Positions 15,469-23,887 of a stretch of DNA of 64,000 bases are shown one piece after another. A program made the translations under genes and the position numbers. The number at the start of each line of letters is the position of its first letter. The stretch's first letter is position 1. The stretch comes from Hydrogenoanaerobacterium sp032017025 (lineage in GTDB: Bacteria; Bacillota; Clostridia; Oscillospirales; Ruminococcaceae). The stretch is taken from NCBI RefSeq assembly GCF_032017025.1, contig NZ_DALZQO010000017.1, positions 1-64,000 of the forward strand. Direction: 5' to 3'. Below the pieces are notes generated by a model that saw nothing but the letters and a program-made list of their open reading frames with translations, was not told the DNA's origin and did no database searches.

Positions 15469-16708
15469 TATTAGATTAAAACTTATAAACACCCTGCTGG
15501 ATAAATATGAACGCAGCATCGCTTTCAAGACAGGAGATGCGCCAACCCGCAGGATAATGCTTAAATTGTATCATAATGGACTTGCGGACTTCCCGGACTA
15601 TAACATAGAAAATCCTGAAATCCGTCTAACAGTTAATCGTGCTGTCTGTCAGCTTAAAGTGGATGGAGTGGTTGATTTTAAATGGATGAAGGGCGAAGTA
15701 AATCATATAATCTCAGAAGCATGGCTAATCTTTGAAAACCTTGAGACGGCATATAAACTGGTAGGACGGATGCCAAAGAAGGATGAAATCGAAGAAGTTC
15801 GTGCGGAATTGGAAAGTTTGCAAGGGCAGCTTCACCTGGAGTGGGCATTGGATTATCTGAATGATGTGCTTGATGCTATCAATCGCAACCGAAAGCTCCC
15901 GGCTATTGTACCGGCCAGTAAATCCGATAGGATAAACCTGATTAAGACGATTCGTTTTATAGATAACTTAGGCGAAACCGAATTAACCGAGCGTGTATTT
16001 TCCATGAGCTGCTTTGGTGATTCGAAATTGTTCGAACGGTCTGTCAAATCCAAATTGCTGTCAATTCTGCGTAAATATATGGATATGGCAGATGATTCTA
16101 CAGAGGAAGATATTCTTCGGCAAGCGGGCATCACAAAATATCCGGAACAATTTGACTTCTGCGGCGATATTCAAATATGCTTTGACGCCGGAACTGTTGA
16201 TTACACGCCCCTTGATCTTGGAGGAAGTGTTTTTATTTCAGATGTCAGACGAATTACAAATATCAAGATGAACAACATTGCTCGAATTATTACCATAGAG
16301 AACCGTGCCAATTACTTTGACTATATCCAAAAACAAAAATCACCCGATGAGCTGGTTTTATATCACGCAGGGCAATTCAGTCCATCCCGCAAAATGTTTT
16401 TTCTTGCAATTAAAAAATCTATGCAAAATAGCAACTGTAGCTGGCTGCATTGGGGGGATATTGATTACGGCGGATTCAGTATGCTGCTGCGCTTGCGAAA
16501 GGAAATTTTCACTGATGTTCAGGCATATCGAATGGGAACAATTGAATTAAAAAAATTCAGTAGGTTCACAGTGCCAATTCAGCAATCGTACGCTGAAAAG
16601 CTTAGGGCATTGCTGTCAAAGTCTGAGTTGACAGATTGTTATGAATGCATCAATTATATGGTTGATAATAAGCTCCGATTGGAACAGGAATCTATGCTAA
16701 CCGAATAA
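15461..16708 (+). CDS. jetD: Wadjet nuclease subunit JetD
   Basis: The 415-aa protein has the normal length of JetD. The N-terminal half (DUF3322-like) is a helical arm; the C-terminal half (DUF2220) is a TOPRIM nuclease domain with the conserved Glu in TIENRANYF (about Glu279) and the acidic pair in WGDIDYGGF (about Asp333 and Asp335). In Wadjet, JetABC extrudes plasmid DNA and JetD cuts it. Here JetA and JetB are absent and JetC is only a fused fragment, so this is an orphan nuclease subunit. All catalytic residues I know to look for are present. Its ATG lies inside the end of the jetC fragment. Confidence 0.88.
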   Translation: MTDIRLKLINTLLDKYERSIAFKTGDAPTRRIMLKLYHNGLADFPDYNIENPEIRLTVNRAVCQLKVDGVVDFKWMKGEVNHIISEAWLIFENLETAYKLVGRMPKKDEIEEVRAELESLQGQLHLEWALDYLNDVLDAINRNRKLPAIVPASKSDRINLIKTIRFIDNLGETELTERVFSMSCFGDSKLFERSVKSKLLSILRKYMDMADDSTEEDILRQAGITKYPEQFDFCGDIQICFDAGTVDYTPLDLGGSVFISDVRRITNIKMNNIARIITIENRANYFDYIQKQKSPDELVLYHAGQFSPSRKMFFLAIKKSMQNSNCSWLHWGDIDYGGFSMLLRLRKEIFTDVQAYRMGTIELKKFSRFTVPIQQSYAEKLRALLSKSELTDCYECINYMVDNKLRLEQESMLTE

Positions 16709-16764
16709 AGAACAGTTTGTCCGCATATATATTTGGTGAGAAACTTGGAAAGGACTCACCGAAT

Positions 16765-16983
16765 ATGATTAATGAAAAAGAATCTATCCCAAAAGAGTCA
16801 TTGCACGAATTGCTTTTTGATGATTGGTCTAATGATGCCTGTTGCGGTTACACGCTGATGGCTTTGCGGAATTTACAGCTTCCTGAACAGCTGATTGATC
16901 AGATTTTGAAGGAAATGCGGTATCTGTTTACCGATGTTGAAGTTTTAAGAGCACGAGATTATTTTCATGGAAGCGCAAGATGA
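16765..16983 (+). CDS. 72-aa hypothetical protein after jetD
   Basis: I place the start at the ATG at 16765, ten bases after GGAAAGGA; the longer frame begins at a TTG without a site. The protein is acidic and soluble (SLHELLFDDWSNDACCGY, LRNLQLPEQLIDQILKEM). I do not recognise it. It follows jetD by 56 bases on the same strand and could be a passenger gene. The next 140 bases hold a remnant frame (NSLEVYNVITSDGHAGIERY) with no start. Confidence 0.5.
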   Translation: MINEKESIPKESLHELLFDDWSNDACCGYTLMALRNLQLPEQLIDQILKEMRYLFTDVEVLRARDYFHGSAR

Positions 16984-17196
16984 AGAAATTCCTTTAATGT
17001 ATTTCAAGGAAAGGTAAATTCACTTGAAGTTTATAATGTCATTACTTCTGATGGTCATGCAGGAATAGAACGTTATATAGTGGTTTTAAAGCAAATCGAC
17101 ATAAAAACGAACAGATAAAATAAAGGAGTATGGCTCGACGGGCATGGGGCGAATTTAATGGATTGACCGCACAAGGGCAAGCCCAAAGAATACTTC

Positions 17197-18048
17197 TCAT
17201 GCACCCCCATCATCCTCATCAGCGAAATCCATATCTTCTTCATTCTCATCCGGCACGCCGAACTTGTTCGTGTATAGCTTTGACCATTTCAATGCCGCTT
17301 TCATTCTCTTGTTGTAGGCGATTAGCATGGCTTCGGCATACCCGAGAGACCCGGCTTTCCTTTCTTTTGCCGTGCGCCCGATTTCCCTTGAAGAAAACCC
17401 GCCGACTTTATCCTTGAATATGTCGTCCCTCAAATTCTCGCCGAAGGCTACAACCAGGTGGGCAATACCCTTTAACATATTTGAGGACAAGGAATTTACA
17501 TCGCCCTCCCAAGTGCCAATGCATAAGCGCAGGGTTCGGTCTAAGACGTGGAAACCGTATTTCTGATATATATATCCCAGTGTGGCGACGGCGCATATGC
17601 CGCCCGGGACCTTATTCGATGTGATTGAAAGGCCGTACGATTCAACCAAAGACTTAATAATAAGCTGGTCGTCATTACCCGCTTCCACATTTGCCATAAA
17701 GATTTCATATGGGAGCAAAGGCCTGATGTATTTTTGCTGGTTGGCGAAAATATCCGCTTCCTGAACATAGTCCAACTCATCGTAAATCATGCACCAGACT
17801 GGCGTGTCACGGGAGCCGGACACCGTTGCGACAATCTCGATCGTATGCTGACCGTTAAAAACGTAATTTATTCCGCTGCGGCGGCTGACCTTCACAGGGT
17901 TAATTTGGTAAAGGTCGAAGTTCTCCGCTGTCCGCCGGATATGGGAAGCTGATAAATTGCGCTGGTATTCCTGATTGGATACCAGATTTTTAATGGGTAT
18001 CTGTTCAAAATGAACCTTTGGTACAAACATGCTGAGGTCTTCCATCAT
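17197..18048 (-). CDS. DUF6551-like / ParB-superfamily protein
   Basis: The 283-aa protein has a ParB-like nuclease-fold N-terminus: VSNQEYQRNLS, then FDLYQINPVKVSRRSGINYV and NGQHTIEIV, the GxH-type motif of the ParB/Srx fold. The middle part is helical and the C-terminus is acidic (EENEEDMDFADEDDGG). The start codon overlaps the stop of the upstream ParB gene (ATGATG over TGA), a sign of translational coupling. Such proteins accompany recombinases on Clostridia integrative elements; their exact job is unknown. It is the last gene of the minus-strand recombinase block. Confidence 0.75.
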   Translation of the reverse strand: MMEDLSMFVPKVHFEQIPIKNLVSNQEYQRNLSASHIRRTAENFDLYQINPVKVSRRSGINYVFNGQHTIEIVATVSGSRDTPVWCMIYDELDYVQEADIFANQQKYIRPLLPYEIFMANVEAGNDDQLIIKSLVESYGLSITSNKVPGGICAVATLGYIYQKYGFHVLDRTLRLCIGTWEGDVNSLSSNMLKGIAHLVVAFGENLRDDIFKDKVGGFSSREIGRTAKERKAGSLGYAEAMLIAYNKRMKAALKWSKLYTNKFGVPDENEEDMDFADEDDGGA

Positions 18049-18995
18049 ATTTCCTCCTTGACCGCCGTAAGCACAGCGTCAACAGTCGATTGTAAACGGC
18101 TTAATTCATTTTCAAGCCTATGGCGCGCGTTACTGGAAACCTCTGTGAAGTCAGCTGAGGAGCGCGTTCGTTCGATGGAGCTGATCCATGACGGAATCGT
18201 AAACACAAGGCTGAGTATTTCCGCATCCGGGTCATATGCGGGCATATTTTTCACTGAAATTTCAGGCAATAGTAGGTAATCCTGCTTTTTTGCCTTTTTT
18301 CTTTTCGGAACAATATTTCTCGTGCCCGAATAACCGGCATCGCCTTCTGTTAATTCCGCACTCACACGCCGAATATCCGATGGCGACAGCCGGGAAAGTT
18401 CAAGGATGTTTTCCTGTGAGATTTTGATTTGCCCGGATAAAATCTTAGGCGCCAACTCTGGGTCTACCCTTGAAAGCGAGTCAATCGCATTTGCGTATAT
18501 TCCGTATTTGTCGACGGTTGCGTGTGAAATACGATACTCTTTGCCGAGACGCTCGCGCGTACGGCAGGCTGTTTCTTCAAAAAGTGGTTCGGTCAATATT
18601 TTGGGCCTAACCTCTTTCCTTGTATATTGGTTTGTCCCGACGGCATTATGGGCGCCAATGATTTGCTCCATTTTATATCTTTTGCCAATTAAATACCGGC
18701 GTGATTCGTCCGTTATATTACGGCGGCCAAGTTGGTTTGCGCATATCCACGCGACCGCTTCCTCACGGCTTCTCAGGAAGATGTGGGCGATTTTGAAAGG
18801 AATCTGATGGCGGGTGCAAATCTCATATCGGTTGTGGCCGTCGAGAATGGTTTTGTTCCATACGCAAAGGGGCTCGCGGCATCCGTCTTGAAGAAGGTTT
18901 TCTTCAAGCTGTTTTCGCTCATCCGGCGAAAGGGGCGGGATGAGGTTTTTGAATTCCTCGTCGATTTTCAATGTATAGATATCATATTCGGTCAT
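18045..18995 (-). CDS. ParB/RepB/Spo0J-like protein
   Basis: The 316-aa protein starts with a ParB N-terminal domain (LSPDERKQLEENLLQDGCREPL, then ILDGHNRYEICTRHQIPF) in which DGHNRYE is the nucleotide-binding motif of the family. A helical region with NQLGRRNITDESR and a helix-turn-helix-like segment (RISHATVDKYGIYA) follows; the C-terminus is helical. ParB-fold proteins bind CTP and DNA and act in partition or as element-specific regulators. No ParA gene is present in the window, so classic partition is unlikely. The gene is coupled to the DUF6551-like gene by a 4-base overlap. Confidence 0.85.
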   Translation of the reverse strand: MTEYDIYTLKIDEEFKNLIPPLSPDERKQLEENLLQDGCREPLCVWNKTILDGHNRYEICTRHQIPFKIAHIFLRSREEAVAWICANQLGRRNITDESRRYLIGKRYKMEQIIGAHNAVGTNQYTRKEVRPKILTEPLFEETACRTRERLGKEYRISHATVDKYGIYANAIDSLSRVDPELAPKILSGQIKISQENILELSRLSPSDIRRVSAELTEGDAGYSGTRNIVPKRKKAKKQDYLLLPEISVKNMPAYDPDAEILSLVFTIPSWISSIERTRSSADFTEVSSNARHRLENELSRLQSTVDAVLTAVKEEI

Positions 18996-18997
18996 TT

Positions 18998-19372
18998 TTA
19001 CCCCCTCATCCCGTAAGTGGGCATAGACTCTGAGATGTAAAACTGCGCTATCCCTTCATGTTTAACGACTTCACCATAAATGCGGTATGAATAATCGTCA
19101 ATCCAGTCATTACACATACCACGCAAGTTCCGCACCAACGCTTTGCTGTGGAGTTCAAAGCATTGCTTGTCATCAAACCGCGCTTGCGGTAAGCGGAACG
19201 CCCTCTGATCATCCCGGTCGCTGGGAAGAATAACGATTGTGCGGTCTTCCGGGTTGACAAGCAGCAATATGTATTTCGGGTCGCCAATAGCGTGAAGTGT
19301 TCTTTTGTATATCCGTATCCTGTCTTTTTTCAGGTCGATCAATATAGCCGGGCGGCCGGAGTTGCTACTCAT
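18998..19372 (-). CDS. Small protein homologous to the recombinase C-terminal module
   Basis: I place the start at the ATG at 19372, preceded by GAGGAGGT, which gives 124 residues (MSSNSGRPAIL...). The sequence follows the same plan as the C-terminal part of the recombinase at 20059 and the protein at 19365. It has a beta segment (AILIDLKKDRIRIY), then ILLLVNPEDRTIVILPSD, aligning with the LLAVRP and LVVRP strands of the others, and a final WIDDYSYRIYGEVV aligning with their WNTELRYRVRG and WNPDYRYKLLG. It is a standalone copy of that module, of unknown role. Confidence 0.7.
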   Translation of the reverse strand: MSSNSGRPAILIDLKKDRIRIYKRTLHAIGDPKYILLLVNPEDRTIVILPSDRDDQRAFRLPQARFDDKQCFELHSKALVRNLRGMCNDWIDDYSYRIYGEVVKHEGIAQFYISESMPTYGMRG

Positions 19373-20078
19373 GACTGGGTACCTCCTCATTCTGCGGCTC
19401 TGCGGTGCTATCCGCTGATTCTGCCCTTGATTCATTATTCACGCTAAAGACCGTGTAGCCCTTAAAGATATTCACCTGCAGCCGTTTGCGGTGTTCTTCC
19501 ACAGACAATCCGAACTGATTTTTCCATTCCACAGGGAATACGGGTGTACGGGATGCTTTCGGTTTTTCACCCTCGACAACAAAGCGCTGGAAAATCTCTG
19601 TCGAGGTTAAGTCAAAAGCGAACAGATACTCATCGCCGCTGCGGATTAGTTTGCCGAGCAGCTTATAACGGTAATCTGGATTCCAGTCCATTAAATCTAT
19701 GATCATAGCAAAGAAAACCCGGCAGGTAATTTGTTTTGGTTTCCTGTTTCCGCCCATGGTACACCAAAGGAACGAGTCCTTTTCATCCTCGCTGCTGGGT
19801 CGGACGACGAGCTTATGCTCATTCTGGTTAACAAGGATTTGCACATACTCCACATCGGGCAGACGCTTCAAACAAGCGGTATTCAGCGAAACCTTGTGGT
19901 TGTTGAACGTGATTGAAGGTTCGCGGAGATGGGCAAAGAATTCACCGCGAACCACCTGATACCCGTCATAACTAAAAGAGTCATCCTGGATGATTTCTTC
20001 TTCGGGCCGCGCTGTTTCCATAGGTTCTCTGTTCATTCGTTCATCAGTATCAGGCGCCCTATATTCCGTTTCCATCAT
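19365..20078 (-). CDS. Protein homologous to the recombinase C-terminal module
   Basis: The start is taken as the ATG at 20078 (a second ATG follows at 20075), 3' of AAAGGGG and overlapping the end of the recombinase gene. About residues 43-180 align with the C-terminal module of that recombinase: YQVVRGEFFAHLREPSITF against FEVTRSQFFDTARKLCVTL, and VQILVNQNEHKLVVRP against VEMLVHPHEHLLAVRP. It lacks the catalytic resolvase domain. It is an internal paralogue, possibly a DNA-binding accessory factor for recombination. It overlaps the next gene by a few bases, so the block is probably one transcript. Confidence 0.7.
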   Translation of the reverse strand: MMETEYRAPDTDERMNREPMETARPEEEIIQDDSFSYDGYQVVRGEFFAHLREPSITFNNHKVSLNTACLKRLPDVEYVQILVNQNEHKLVVRPSSEDEKDSFLWCTMGGNRKPKQITCRVFFAMIIDLMDWNPDYRYKLLGKLIRSGDEYLFAFDLTSTEIFQRFVVEGEKPKASRTPVFPVEWKNQFGLSVEEHRKRLQVNIFKGYTVFSVNNESRAESADSTAEPQNEEVPSHE

Positions 20079-21939
20079 CCGCACCCCTTTGTTCCATATC
20101 GCTAATCATTTGCTTTATGCTTCTGGAAATGATTTCAGTATTGGTTACATTGATATCCGGCTTATCGTTGTAAGACTGACCTTCCACAGCCACATTCCAC
20201 ATGCCGTCTTTGTCGATAGCCGCCAATTCCCGCGCCTGTGAATGCCGGTAATAATTGTTGCCGAAATTGCCTGCCCAGGATGGAGGGAAAGCTACGACGG
20301 TATTTTTCGGATTCGCATACACGGGACGAATATCGTCATTAAAGTAACTCTCAGCCGCCATGTCGGGAATAAAGATTTCGGTATCCCTCATATCGAAAAT
20401 CACAACGGACTCATTGTCCTTTTGCCTGCGCACGCCCCTGACACGGTATCTCAATTCGGTGTTCCAGCCGAATATCTCATATAACGTACTCAAATATGCC
20501 GCGCCGCTGATGTCACGCGGATTGTAATTTGCTTCGTTGATTTTTGCCCACCTGACGGCGTTTCGGCACTCCTTGGCACAGGGCCGAACCGCAAGCAAGT
20601 GTTCATGGGGATGAACCAGCATCTCCACATACAATTCTTTTTTGAATTTTCGTATACATTCCGTACTGAACCAGATATTATCTGTTGAAAGTGTAACGCA
20701 CAATTTACGGGCGGTATCAAAAAACTGGGAACGGGTGACCTCAAATCCGCGCAAATCAAAATCACCGGACTGAGCCTCCACTTCCAAAGGCTTTGATTCC
20801 GGTTTATCTGTTTCCTCATATACGCTTTCGGAGGCTATGCGATAGTCGTCGGCGCTGAAAGCCGCCCAACGTGGATTGATGGAAACAAAACCTTTCAATG
20901 CGCCTTCCGTGATAACCTTCAGCTCGGGCAATATGCCCTTGTTCCCGTATTTGGCATTGCTTATCAAACGCTGAACCGCAATAAAATCATCCCGCGAGAC
21001 GATGGCCTCATGGTTGTCTTTCCTTGTGTATTGGTTGTGGTTATTCCGGTTTTTTCGCGGCAAGTGGTCAAGATAGCTCGGCGTCCATGTCTTACGGGCG
21101 AGTATGTCCCCGCAATGCCGTTCGTTTTGCAAGATCTGCAATATTGAACCGGGCGCCCATTCGGTGTTGCCCTTTTTTGTTCTTCGCTTTAAAGACGTAA
21201 GCATTTCCGCTATTTGCCGGCAGGTGCAGCCGTATAAATACATGAAGAAAATCAACCGTACGGTCTTCGCTTCCTCCGGGTTAATTACAAGGTTGCCGTC
21301 CTCGTCTTGGTCATAACCGAGCAACGGCGGAGTCAGGAATATCCCGCGTCGGAATCTCTTTTCAATAGAATCATTTGCGACCCTGCTTTTTATATGTGAT
21401 TCTTCCTGCGCCAATGTGGACATAAACGAAAGGCTCATCTCGCTGCTGTCATTCAATGTATAAATACTTTCCATTTCGAAGAAAACACCCACCGGCGGTT
21501 GCATGGCAGCCAGTTGCCGCACATACCCGATACAGTCAACGACATTCCGGGCGAACCGGGAAACACTCTTCGTAACAATTAAGTCAATCCTACCAGCTTT
21601 GCAGTCGGCAATCATTTTTACAAAAGCGTCGCGGTGCTTCAGCGATGTCCCGGATATCCCCTCATCGGCATAAATATCAACCAGTTTCCAGTTCTTGTGG
21701 CGGTTCAACATTTCCGTATAATGGCCTTTTTGCAGCTCGAACGATGACGTTTGCCGTGGGTCGTCGGTGGACACGCGCACATAAAAGGCCACCCGCTTCT
21801 CTTTTTCATCCTCAAAAAAGTTTTCCTGTGGTGTTGCCGGAATAATATCAATATCATCAGGAATCGCGCTTTGATATTTCGCGCGTATTTTTTCCTTGCG
21901 GATTTCGGCGTCTTTTTTCGCCGGTTGGTTCTCCTGCAT
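20059..21939 (-). CDS. Large serine recombinase with unusual C-terminal module
   Basis: The ATG at 21939 follows a GGGGG(A)-type site; a longer frame upstream has no support. The 626-aa protein has a resolvase domain (VAFYVRVSTDD with the catalytic Ser, about residues 50-185; SRFARN follows) and a recombinase domain (about 205-330, GYDQDEDGNLVINPEEAKTV, ending with KTWTPSYLDH and KNRNNHNQYTRKDNHEAIVS). The usual Cys-rich zinc ribbon and coiled coil are absent. Instead a module of about 170 residues follows (RSQFFD, LLAVRP, WNTELRYRVRG), which is repeated in two neighbouring small proteins. The enzyme should integrate and excise the element that carries it. Its likely attachment or control site is the inverted repeat at 22001-22036. 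Confidence 0.85.
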   Translation of the reverse strand: MQENQPAKKDAEIRKEKIRAKYQSAIPDDIDIIPATPQENFFEDEKEKRVAFYVRVSTDDPRQTSSFELQKGHYTEMLNRHKNWKLVDIYADEGISGTSLKHRDAFVKMIADCKAGRIDLIVTKSVSRFARNVVDCIGYVRQLAAMQPPVGVFFEMESIYTLNDSSEMSLSFMSTLAQEESHIKSRVANDSIEKRFRRGIFLTPPLLGYDQDEDGNLVINPEEAKTVRLIFFMYLYGCTCRQIAEMLTSLKRRTKKGNTEWAPGSILQILQNERHCGDILARKTWTPSYLDHLPRKNRNNHNQYTRKDNHEAIVSRDDFIAVQRLISNAKYGNKGILPELKVITEGALKGFVSINPRWAAFSADDYRIASESVYEETDKPESKPLEVEAQSGDFDLRGFEVTRSQFFDTARKLCVTLSTDNIWFSTECIRKFKKELYVEMLVHPHEHLLAVRPCAKECRNAVRWAKINEANYNPRDISGAAYLSTLYEIFGWNTELRYRVRGVRRQKDNESVVIFDMRDTEIFIPDMAAESYFNDDIRPVYANPKNTVVAFPPSWAGNFGNNYYRHSQARELAAIDKDGMWNVAVEGQSYNDKPDINVTNTEIISRSIKQMISDMEQRGADDGNGI

Positions 21940-21972
21940 TGCGAATCCCCCCGAACAAAGTAGAATACTGTT

Positions 21973-21978
21973 ATTATA
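21973..21978 (-). promoter_or_regulatory. Candidate -10 box for the recombinase gene
   Basis: A perfect TATAAT on the minus strand lies 34 bases before the recombinase start. No good -35 is found at 17 bases; the 22001-22036 inverted repeat lies just upstream, where a regulator would act. Confidence 0.35.
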
Positions 21979-22000
21979 CGGGGGATTTCGCACAAAGGAA

Positions 22001-22036
22001 ATTAACCGGAGGTAAACCACTTTACCGTCGGTTAAT
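22001..22036. promoter_or_regulatory. 16-bp imperfect inverted repeat upstream of the recombinase
   Basis: ATTAACCGGAGGTAAA (22001-22016) and TTTACCGTCGGTTAAT (22021-22036) are complementary at 14 of 16 positions with a 4-base centre. Serine recombinases usually have their att site next to the gene as an imperfect dyad of this kind. It may instead be the operator of the adjacent XRE regulator. Confidence 0.45.
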
Positions 22037-22053
22037 ATTCCGGGGAATATTTT

Positions 22054-22419
22054 TTACGTCTCCCCGAAATAGGGGTGAAGGCGGCTGTTATCCCGCAAAC
22101 TTTTCTTGGTTACGGAAGCCACCTCGAAAATGATGCGCCTTTCGTAGTTGTTGCAATCATTGATAAGGCACACCAAATCGCAGTAGTATTCCGCAGCGTC
22201 GTTGGTTTGGTTGCCGCTTAACAAGGCATCCACCGTAACGCCGAGTGCGTTGGCAATCAGGATCAGGGTGGAAAGGCTTGCCTTTTTCGCGGCGGTTTCG
22301 ATCAGGCTTATGTACGGCACGGACATATCGATCTGCTCCGCAAGCTCAGCCTGTGACAACCCTTTCGCGTGGCGGATTTCCTTGACCCTCCGGCCTATGT
22401 GCTTGAAATTGACTGACAT
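22054..22419 (-). CDS. XRE-family transcriptional regulator
   Basis: The 121-aa protein opens with a classic Cro/C1 helix-turn-helix (about residues 8-62): IGRRVKEIRHAKGLSQAELA, then MSVPYISLIE for the recognition helix and LANALGVTVDALL. The remaining 55 residues form a helical tail. AGGAGG precedes the ATG. It sits between the Fic gene and the recombinase, and dyads flank it on both sides (22001-22036 and 22430-22468), so it probably represses the element's own promoters. Confidence 0.88.
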   Translation of the reverse strand: MSVNFKHIGRRVKEIRHAKGLSQAELAEQIDMSVPYISLIETAAKKASLSTLILIANALGVTVDALLSGNQTNDAAEYYCDLVCLINDCNNYERRIIFEVASVTKKSLRDNSRLHPYFGET

Positions 22420-22429
22420 AAAAACAATC

Positions 22430-22468
22430 CTCCTATTGTGTATGATTTTTCATTAAACACAATGGAGG
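22430..22468. promoter_or_regulatory. Dyad between XRE and Fic genes, likely operator
   Basis: CTCCTATTGTGT and ACACAATGGAGG are inverted copies except for one extra T in the left arm. The dyad lies just upstream of the XRE start codon and includes its ribosome site, so autoregulation is plausible. Confidence 0.4.
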
Positions 22469-22514
22469 ATGTTTTGGCTTCGGCACAGCGTTTTTTACAT
22501 AGTTTATGGTGTTT

Positions 22515-23660
22515 TTATACTGTCCCTTCACGCAGGATGTCAAGATAGGCGGCATAGGAAAATGTCCTATTGCGCTGCTCTCCGGAATTTTGTGTCAGGA
22601 TACCCATTTCACAAAGCCGCCGGACAGAATCGGATACCGTCTTAAATGTGGTATCCAAAGCAACCGCTGTCTTTTGGATTTCAATGATGGGGTTTCCTTC
22701 AAGGTAAGCGAACAAGCGAAGCGCTGTTTTGGCGGCGCGGCCCATCCCGCTGATAGCGGCGATATTTTTATTATGGAGCGCTGTCAGCTTATCAATGGTA
22801 TCCGTTGCGTCCTCGGCGCATTCGTAAATCGCTTGCAGGAAAAATTTGATCCACTGCTCATAGTTCCCGTTCCTGCGCACCTCACTCATGCGGTCGTAAT
22901 ATTCTATACGGTTCTTTTTCAAAAAATATGAAATATATAAAGCGGGGGTTGTCAGCACGCCTTTGGCCATCAGATATAAGGTGATGAGCAGCCGACCGAT
23001 ACGTCCGTTGCCGTCCAAAAACGGGTGTATGGTTTCAAACTGGTAGTGGATCAAGGCTGCGCGAATCAAAACATCAAGCGCATCATCACCGTTGATGTAT
23101 TTTTCCAGGTCGGACATTGCCGCCGTCATATCTTCCGGAGTCGGAGGGATAAACCTGGCATTCTTCAATGTGCTGCCCTGGCCGCCGATCCAGTTTTGGG
23201 AATAGCGGAACTCACCCGGATTTTTCTCCTGCCCGCGGACGCCCGCCATCAGCACCGCGTGCGCTTCCTTGATCAGTCGGTTGCAGAGAGGCAGTTCGTT
23301 CAACCTGGCAATCGCAAAATCGGTTGCCTTGATGTAGTTGATCACATCGGCGACATTGCGGTTGGCATTTTCGTCAATCAGCGGGTCAAGCACATCCTCC
23401 AGTGTGGCCTGCGTTCCTTCGATCTGGGACGACATCAACGCTTCCTTGCGGACATACATTGATATAAACAAATTAACGTTCGGAATCCGCACCGCGATGC
23501 CCTCCAGAAGGGCAAGCTGTTTATTGGCTTTTACCAATAGCTCGACCGTTTCGTTATCGAGTTCAACGGGAGGATTGGGCGGCAGCGGCGATGGCGTGAA
23601 TGATTTGTATGCCGCCTCACCCGACAGGTTTGTTTTTAGTTTTCCGGCTCTGTCCATCAT
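22515..23660 (-). CDS. Fic-family protein (AMP-transferase fold)
   Basis: The 381-aa protein contains the Fic motif HPFLDGNGRIGR (about residues 213-224) with the catalytic His, and the inhibitory helix motif SSQIEGT (about 77-83) in the N-terminal region, as in class II Fic proteins that restrain themselves. A winged-helix-like domain (about 300-365, RLFAYLEGNP and ALDTTFKTVSDSVRRL) ends the protein. Fic enzymes usually move AMP from ATP to a hydroxyl of a target protein. The start follows GGAGG. The gene has a consensus promoter inside a perfect dyad, and lies upstream of the XRE gene and the recombinase on the same strand. Confidence 0.9.
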   Translation of the reverse strand: MMDRAGKLKTNLSGEAAYKSFTPSPLPPNPPVELDNETVELLVKANKQLALLEGIAVRIPNVNLFISMYVRKEALMSSQIEGTQATLEDVLDPLIDENANRNVADVINYIKATDFAIARLNELPLCNRLIKEAHAVLMAGVRGQEKNPGEFRYSQNWIGGQGSTLKNARFIPPTPEDMTAAMSDLEKYINGDDALDVLIRAALIHYQFETIHPFLDGNGRIGRLLITLYLMAKGVLTTPALYISYFLKKNRIEYYDRMSEVRRNGNYEQWIKFFLQAIYECAEDATDTIDKLTALHNKNIAAISGMGRAAKTALRLFAYLEGNPIIEIQKTAVALDTTFKTVSDSVRRLCEMGILTQNSGEQRNRTFSYAAYLDILREGTV

Positions 23661-23701
23661 ATATGTGCGGCCTCCTTTGCGAAAAGTTAATTACAAGGGG
23701 T

Positions 23702-23730
23702 ATTATAGCACTTTTATTTTAGTTTGTCAA
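23702..23730 (-). promoter_or_regulatory. Consensus sigma-A promoter of the Fic gene
   Basis: On the minus strand TTGACA (23730-23725) and TATAAT (23707-23702) are separated by exactly 17 bases. Both hexamers match the consensus fully. The start codon is about 40 bases downstream. Confidence 0.8.
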
Positions 23731-23750
23731 TATAAAGTAAAATAAAAGTG
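23709..23750. promoter_or_regulatory. Perfect 13-bp dyad over the Fic promoter (operator)
   Basis: CACTTTTATTTTA (23709-23721) and TAAAATAAAAGTG (23738-23750) are exact inverted copies around a 16-base centre that holds the -35 box. A dimer bound here would block RNA polymerase. The binder is unknown; the winged-helix part of the Fic protein and the XRE protein are candidates. Confidence 0.65.
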
Positions 23751-23856
23751 GGGTTGATAATTATTTTGTTTTATTTTTCAACTTGAATGTATGACAGAAG
23801 GGACGTTAACAGCCGATGGGATGGTTGAAATCACAGGAAACATACTATACCAGAAT

Positions 23857-23887
23857 AAAAGCACTTGCTGCGTCGCAGGTGCTTTTT
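23857..23887 (-). terminator. Terminator after the first GH2 gene
   Basis: AAAAGCAC and GTGCTTTTT form the outer stem, with TGC and GCA continuing inside. Runs of T flank it on both strands. Confidence 0.65.

Noticed and set aside
17130..17417. Plus-strand frame starting MARRAWGEFNGL after AAAGGAGT
   Set aside because: The ribosome-site spacing is about one base, and most of the frame is the antisense of the DUF6551-like gene.
18045..18995. A ParABS partition system
   Set aside because: No ParA ATPase gene and no repeated centromere-like site are present nearby.
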